The translations under genes and the position numbers were made by a program. A stretch of 64,000 nt of DNA from Lycocorax pyrrhopterus obiensis (Eukaryota; Chordata; Aves; Passeriformes; Paradisaeidae). The stretch covers positions 2,721,136 to 2,785,135 of the forward strand of contig JACSVZ010000024.1 of assembly GCA_014706295.1 (NCBI GenBank), given 5' to 3'. Shown piece by piece: positions 59,603 to 64,000 of this stretch. The notes under the pieces are model-generated. The model ran no database searches and was not told where the DNA came from. It was given only the letters and a program-made list of their open reading frames with translations. The stretch's first letter is position 1; every line of letters begins with the position of its first letter.

Positions 59603-62600
59603 TTATGTACTTCCTACACACAGCTCATCTGCTTTTTTTGTTGGAAATAAATCTATGAGAGGTGTGGAAAACTTGGATCTTTCAAGAACAACTACTGGTC
59701 GTAAGTAATGCAGCTGTTTTAAGGCAAGGTCTCCACAGTCTGTTAGGGCCTTGTCCAAGATTGCCCTCAGATTTTCTAAAGAAGGGGCAGTTGAGGACTC
59801 TGACAGCAAGGGCTGGATCTCTGTTAGCTGCCCAGGATTATTCGGGGTTATGATTACATTTTCGTCACTTACAAAGTTGTTTACTGGTGTATCCCCTTGA
59901 CTGTCTCCTTCTTTTTGCAACATTTCATCTACTGACAACTGCTCAGGAGACTCCCATTCTACTACCTCATCACAATCATCATCATCATCATCATCATCAT
60001 CTTTTCCCTCACTTTCCTGAATAAATTTTAAAAATGAAGACTCAAATCCCATTGGTTTATATGTCTTTAAATCAAATGGTTTGGACACAGGAGGCTTTTG
60101 AAATTTGTCTTTTGTAGCACAAAGTACATTTCTTTTTGCATTCTGATTAACTGCACTATGTTGACATCCTTCTGGGTCCTTCTCTCTTGGCAACTCTAAT
60201 TGTAAACTGGAGAAACAAGAGCTGTTCTCTCTTTCACTGCTTTCAGAAAAATCTTCAGTTTTAGACATAGTCGTCTCCCTGGCGTTAGGCTCTTCAAAAG
60301 AGGTGTTATTTGAACTGTGGTTATATTTTAAAGTGCCTGAATATGCAAAGGTACTGGCATCAAAATTCAAATTACTTGGTGGACATTGGTTTTGGTCTTC
60401 ATTACTCTCATCTGGAGGATCACAGGCAGGGTTTGGAACAAGGGGTTTGTCGCTTTCCTGCACAGGCTCAGAATTAGCTGGTTTATCCTCGTTAACTTCT
60501 ACACCTTTTTTATCCAAGTCCGAAGCTGTGTCAGAGCAAGACTGCTTTTCAATCATGATGCCACATTTAACACAAAGAACAAGTTCCTGAAGGCGCTGCT
60601 CAATGTACATGTTGGTCATCTGGTGTGTGCGCTTGTAGTGCCTCACTATGCTGCTTTCCAGTTTGACAACAGACAGGCACCCCTGGACCATGCAGGGGTA
60701 CTGTGTCTGGTTAGACTTCTCTTTGCACATTTGTAGGGCTTCCTCTTTTGTTTTGAAATTCAGCAAATGCTTTTCTCTACTTCTGCTAATTTTTCTAGCT
60801 TTTTCTTTTAATTGCTTCCCATTCTGCTTGCTTGTGTCAAAGCCATCTTTCAAATAATTTTGCTCATTTTTATCTTTATCTTCATTATCTTCCTCTTCTT
60901 TCTGATTTCCAAAGAGACTATCATAATATTCACTGTGTTTGAAATATACGTGTTGAGAATAGTGACTGTAATTTGTGAAAATTCGATTGCAGCCATTAAG
61001 GTCACAATGGATTTCAAAATCTTTGTTTAATTTTTCTTCATTGGCATGTTCTTCTATTAGATGCTGTTTAAGCTTATTAAATGTATAAAATACAGCAGGG
61101 CAGTGGGCTTGGTTGCAAGCAAATCTGGCAGACTCAGCTTCAGAAAGCAGTTTTTGATCCTCTAAGATTTCATTGTGGAAGTCACTACAATGCTTAGCAA
61201 GGGCTTTAGAACATAGAAAACGCTTACCACACTCTTTGTGTTTGCATGCAAATATTTTTTTACATTTGACAAGTTCCCTTTTTGTTCTTGCTTTGTCTTT
61301 TTCTAAGCAGAGCTGTTCCTTATTATACTGGTGAACAGTTCTGTAATGGCGAATCAAACCTTTCTGATTTGTGAATGCTGAGTTGCAGCTTTTATGTATA
61401 CAATGAAATGGTTTGTGGTACTTATGCAATATGTAACATAAGTTTCCTTTAGCAACTGTTCTTTTGCTTCCTCTTCCCTGTCTTGCTTCCAGTTCTTCCC
61501 TATGACTGTCCAGAGAAGTTATGTTAGATGTTTTTCTTGCTATGTCATTGTCTGTCTCTTCATTGGACTCCAAATCAGTCTCAGAACAGCAGTCATCCTT
61601 TTTGGGGTGACACAGCTGTTCAGAGTCCAAATGTCCAGGGAACCCAACGCTGTTCACACAGGCAGGCACTGGAGCAGTGCTATTCTTATGCCCTCTGTCC
61701 TCTGTACATAAACGTACATGATCAAATTTTTCATTAGGACACACTTTGTGAGCCACCCTCTCACAGCCAATTTGATGTTTGTTTCTATAGTGAATTCGAA
61801 GATGTGTTTTTCTTGTAAATGATCTTTGGCAAATATGACACTTAAACGGTGAATACCGATGCTGGAACATATTTAGCTGAAGAACCATTTCCTTTGAATA
61901 GTTATGCTTTTTAACATAATGCATTAAGAGAGCTTCTCTGGTCACAAACTCACATGTACATCCTTGACATTCACAGAAAAATGGTTTAGCTGCCAGTTGA
62001 GTAAGGTACTGGCTGGGTAAATTATCCTGTTGCTCTTGAAGCTGAAATTTTGAGGTAGTTTCATCAACTGTCTCAGGGCACTTGACATCCCTAGATGAAT
62101 AGCCCAGAAAAGGTTTCTGTCTTGAAGAATTCTGAATGTTAACATTTTTTAAGCTTAGATGTTTCAAGCCTAACATTAGCTCCACCATGTTATCTTCAAT
62201 ATTTGGTTCTTTAGAACTGTCATAAAAAGATGTTTCAGGGGAGGAAGGACAAGTTTCCTCCCTCAGGCCACTGCTTCCTTTAACATCTACAGCACAACAC
62301 ACGCTTTCTGGAGAGTCAGCATTTGTATCGGAATTATGACCTAACTCTGTACTCATGTCTGTAGGGGATTTACTGTCCTGAGCATCACTCAACAGATCGA
62401 GAAAATATTTAGCTTTCATTTCCATATTTCTTTTACCTTTAAAGTTGTATGGATGGGCCCTTCGAAGGTGCTTTTGCAGACTTCTGGAATTTTTGTGGGT
62501 CGAACAGCAGCTTTCAAAACCACAGGAAAGGTTTTTTTCATCAAAGCAAACTGCCACATTGGAACACTGTTGTTTCACATCTGCTGGATGGAAGACTCCT

Positions 62601-64000
62601 TCCTGGGACACAACAAAACCTGGAACTGACTGGTTGTGAGCCACTGTTCCAAGCAGCCGAGGAGATGTCTGACCTTGGCTTACTGCAGCATCTGTCCTGT
62701 GCTCCCCACAGTGCAGGCTGCAATTACTTTCACTGTTTAGATCTTCACTGTCAGATAGAGATTCTTCCTTCACCTGTGGAATTTCCCGAGAGCCTGAGGG
62801 ATCCAAGTTATCATTCAGATTGGAATTTTCAGATTGTTCAAGCAGCTGAGACTCTGGAAGATAACTGGATTTGTCTTCTGAAACCGACCCTTCAAGGTTC
62901 AGCGTTTGCTTCCCTTCTCCATTTGACACTTGGATATCATGTGCTGCAAGGTGATTCTGAAATTCAGTTTTTGAATAATAAAACTTTTTGCAACCAAAGT
63001 AGTTGCAGGTGTATGATGCATCTCTGAAGTGTTGTGCCTCATGATGGTAAAGCTGCCCTAAGTCACTGAAAACAATATTACAGCCATTTAGCTCACATTT
63101 ATATCGAAGATCATCGTGTGTTTGTTTGTGATTGAGAAGCTCATTAACTGACCCAAACCTAGCGTAACAGTCCATAGACACACACATGTAAGGCTGAGGC
63201 CCGCAGTGCACGCGCTCGTGCTCCCGCAAGTGGAAGGACGTCATGAAGTGCCGGCGGCAGAAAGCACACTTCTCCCTCCTGTTTTTCATATCCAAGTAGT
63301 GTTTTGCATTCTCATCATTGTTTTGATGCTCAGCTTTCAGATGTACACTTAAGTACTTAAACTGTTTAAATACTCTAGAACAATCTGTCCCAGGACATGG
63401 GTAGATGTCTCTATCTTGCAGCTGGCAATTTTCCAGTTGGCTGAATGTGACATATTCCTGTGTGTCATCGTCAAAGCTTTCAAGGAGCTGTGGCTGGTGT
63501 GACCTTTCTGGAAACGCTGGGGGCGGGCTGCTGGAAGCTGCTGCCTTTTGCGGTGATCTCTCTTTTTTCAGAATTATTTTCTTTTTAGGTCTGTGTGTTC
63601 TACTAGGTGGCATTTTAACATGTTCCATTACATGTGGTACAAAAAATTCCTTTCTCTTGAACTTTTTTGTGCAAACAGGACATGTATAAATACCATCTTC
63701 CATGTGCATCTTAGAATGATGCAGTATTCTGGCCTCTATACACTCCCTTTTGCAGAGCACACAAAAAAACTTGTATTGAAGCCATCTCTGGTATCTTTCT
63801 GAAGAACCAATTGGTTTTTTTACTCTTGCTTTTTCCTTAGGGTGGTTCATTGTGTCTTTCCCATCATAATATTTGTGTTCTTTTGTCTCATCATAGTCAC
63901 TAAAGAAAGTTTCTAACATGTCGGTTTCATTGAGTGACATATGATAACCTGCATCATCCTCAGAATCAGAAGCTACCTTCCCTAATAGTTTAAGACAATG
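59603..64000 (-). CDS. RLF: RLF zinc finger protein, large terminal exon (partial)
   Basis: 1465 codons plus stop, open to the right edge; the ATG at 63940 is internal, since twenty more codons precede it in frame. A nuclear C2H2 zinc-finger transcription factor linked to chromatin state; the human gene is the partner in L-myc fusions. About fifteen C2H2 fingers of the atypical spacing seen in RLF/ZNF292 are spread over the first 1,100 or so residues. Seven lie close together (first pair CVLC...H and CPVC...H near 63763-63660). Later ones lie near 62530, 61950-61830, 61400, 61240, 61115, 61010 and 60690. The C-terminal third is acidic/Ser-rich with an Asp9 run, ending KFSTPLIDLFPTKKADELCV plus GST. 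Human RLF is about 1,914 residues by recollection, so roughly the first 450 are missing. ZNF292 is the paralogue alternative, but synteny with ZMPSTE24 favours RLF. Confidence 0.9.
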   Translation of the reverse strand, partial: HCLKLLGKVASDSEDDAGYHMSLNETDMLETFFSDYDETKEHKYYDGKDTMNHPKEKARVKKPIGSSERYQRWLQYKFFCVLCKRECIEARILHHSKMHMEDGIYTCPVCTKKFKRKEFFVPHVMEHVKMPPSRTHRPKKKIILKKERSPQKAAASSSPPPAFPERSHQPQLLESFDDDTQEYVTFSQLENCQLQDRDIYPCPGTDCSRVFKQFKYLSVHLKAEHQNNDENAKHYLDMKNRREKCAFCRRHFMTSFHLREHERVHCGPQPYMCVSMDCYARFGSVNELLNHKQTHDDLRYKCELNGCNIVFSDLGQLYHHEAQHFRDASYTCNYFGCKKFYYSKTEFQNHLAAHDIQVSNGEGKQTLNLEGSVSEDKSSYLPESQLLEQSENSNLNDNLDPSGSREIPQVKEESLSDSEDLNSESNCSLHCGEHRTDAAVSQGQTSPRLLGTVAHNQSVPGFVVSQEGVFHPADVKQQCSNVAVCFDEKNLSCGFESCCSTHKNSRSLQKHLRRAHPYNFKGKRNMEMKAKYFLDLLSDAQDSKSPTDMSTELGHNSDTNADSPESVCCAVDVKGSSGLREETCPSSPETSFYDSSKEPNIEDNMVELMLGLKHLSLKNVNIQNSSRQKPFLGYSSRDVKCPETVDETTSKFQLQEQQDNLPSQYLTQLAAKPFFCECQGCTCEFVTREALLMHYVKKHNYSKEMVLQLNMFQHRYSPFKCHICQRSFTRKTHLRIHYRNKHQIGCERVAHKVCPNEKFDHVRLCTEDRGHKNSTAPVPACVNSVGFPGHLDSEQLCHPKKDDCCSETDLESNEETDNDIARKTSNITSLDSHREELEARQGRGSKRTVAKGNLCYILHKYHKPFHCIHKSCNSAFTNQKGLIRHYRTVHQYNKEQLCLEKDKARTKRELVKCKKIFACKHKECGKRFLCSKALAKHCSDFHNEILEDQKLLSEAESARFACNQAHCPAVFYTFNKLKQHLIEEHANEEKLNKDFEIHCDLNGCNRIFTNYSHYSQHVYFKHSEYYDSLFGNQKEEEDNEDKDKNEQNYLKDGFDTSKQNGKQLKEKARKISRSREKHLLNFKTKEEALQMCKEKSNQTQYPCMVQGCLSVVKLESSIVRHYKRTHQMTNMYIEQRLQELVLCVKCGIMIEKQSCSDTASDLDKKGVEVNEDKPANSEPVQESDKPLVPNPACDPPDESNEDQNQCPPSNLNFDASTFAYSGTLKYNHSSNNTSFEEPNARETTMSKTEDFSESSERENSSCFSSLQLELPREKDPEGCQHSAVNQNAKRNVLCATKDKFQKPPVSKPFDLKTYKPMGFESSFLKFIQESEGKDDDDDDDDDCDEVVEWESPEQLSVDEMLQKEGDSQGDTPVNNFVSDENVIITPNNPGQLTEIQPLLSESSTAPSLENLRAILDKALTDCGDLALKQLHYLRPVVVLERSKFSTPLIDLFPTKKADELCVGST
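59975..60001. repeat. RLF: (ATC)9 coding microsatellite encoding Asp9 in RLF
   Basis: Nine perfect ATC units on the plus strand, GAT codons on the minus strand, giving nine aspartates in an acidic segment (EGK-Asp9-CDEVVEW). A pure codon run is prone to length change between individuals. Confidence 0.95.

Overview
This is a vertebrate nuclear segment, almost certainly avian. The evidence is compact introns, several CR1-type LINE fragments (some ending in the ATTCTATG-like tail typical of bird CR1), and an ERVL-like provirus of the kind common in bird genomes. The lineage within birds cannot be fixed from the sequence alone. Gene calls rest on comparison with remembered human proteins and on exon-by-exon checks of splice sites and reading phase.

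Three protein-coding genes were recognised, all transcribed from the minus strand, so the gene order in transcription direction is RLF, ZMPSTE24, KDM1A. (1) 59603-64000 is the large terminal coding exon of RLF, a multi-C2H2 zinc-finger regulator, cut by the right edge. (2) 25642-53877 is a complete ten-exon ZMPSTE24 gene. It encodes a 465-residue CAAX prenyl protease with intact HELGH zinc motif, and all exon phases close. (3) 1382-22257 is the 5' part of KDM1A (LSD1): exons 1 to 8 plus the alternative 60-nt exon 2a, covering the disordered N-terminus, the SWIRM domain and the start of the FAD-binding amine oxidase fold. The rest lies beyond the left edge.

Regulatory regions: CpG-rich islands cover the KDM1A (about 21.7-22.56 kb) and ZMPSTE24 (about 53.0-54.25 kb) starts. 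Immediately upstream of the ZMPSTE24 ATG is an array of 13-bp GC-box units, the most distinctive non-coding structure here. An unexplained CpG-rich block lies in ZMPSTE24 intron 2 (about 47.3-48.0 kb).

Mobile DNA: a 5.1-kb broken ERVL-like provirus with two LTRs and a perfect 5-bp target duplication sits antisense in ZMPSTE24 intron 8, beside a CR1 copy. A small CR1 tail is nested inside the provirus. A probable solo LTR splits a CR1 in intron 2. Further CR1 fragments occur in KDM1A introns 1 and 7 and between KDM1A and ZMPSTE24.

The three genes do not form one pathway. KDM1A demethylates histone H3K4me1/2, RLF is a chromatin-linked transcription factor and ZMPSTE24 matures prelamin A. Human RLF and ZMPSTE24 are close neighbours in the same relative orientation, whereas human KDM1A lies elsewhere on chromosome 1p. 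I found no prokaryote-like system, RNA gene or wholly new gene.
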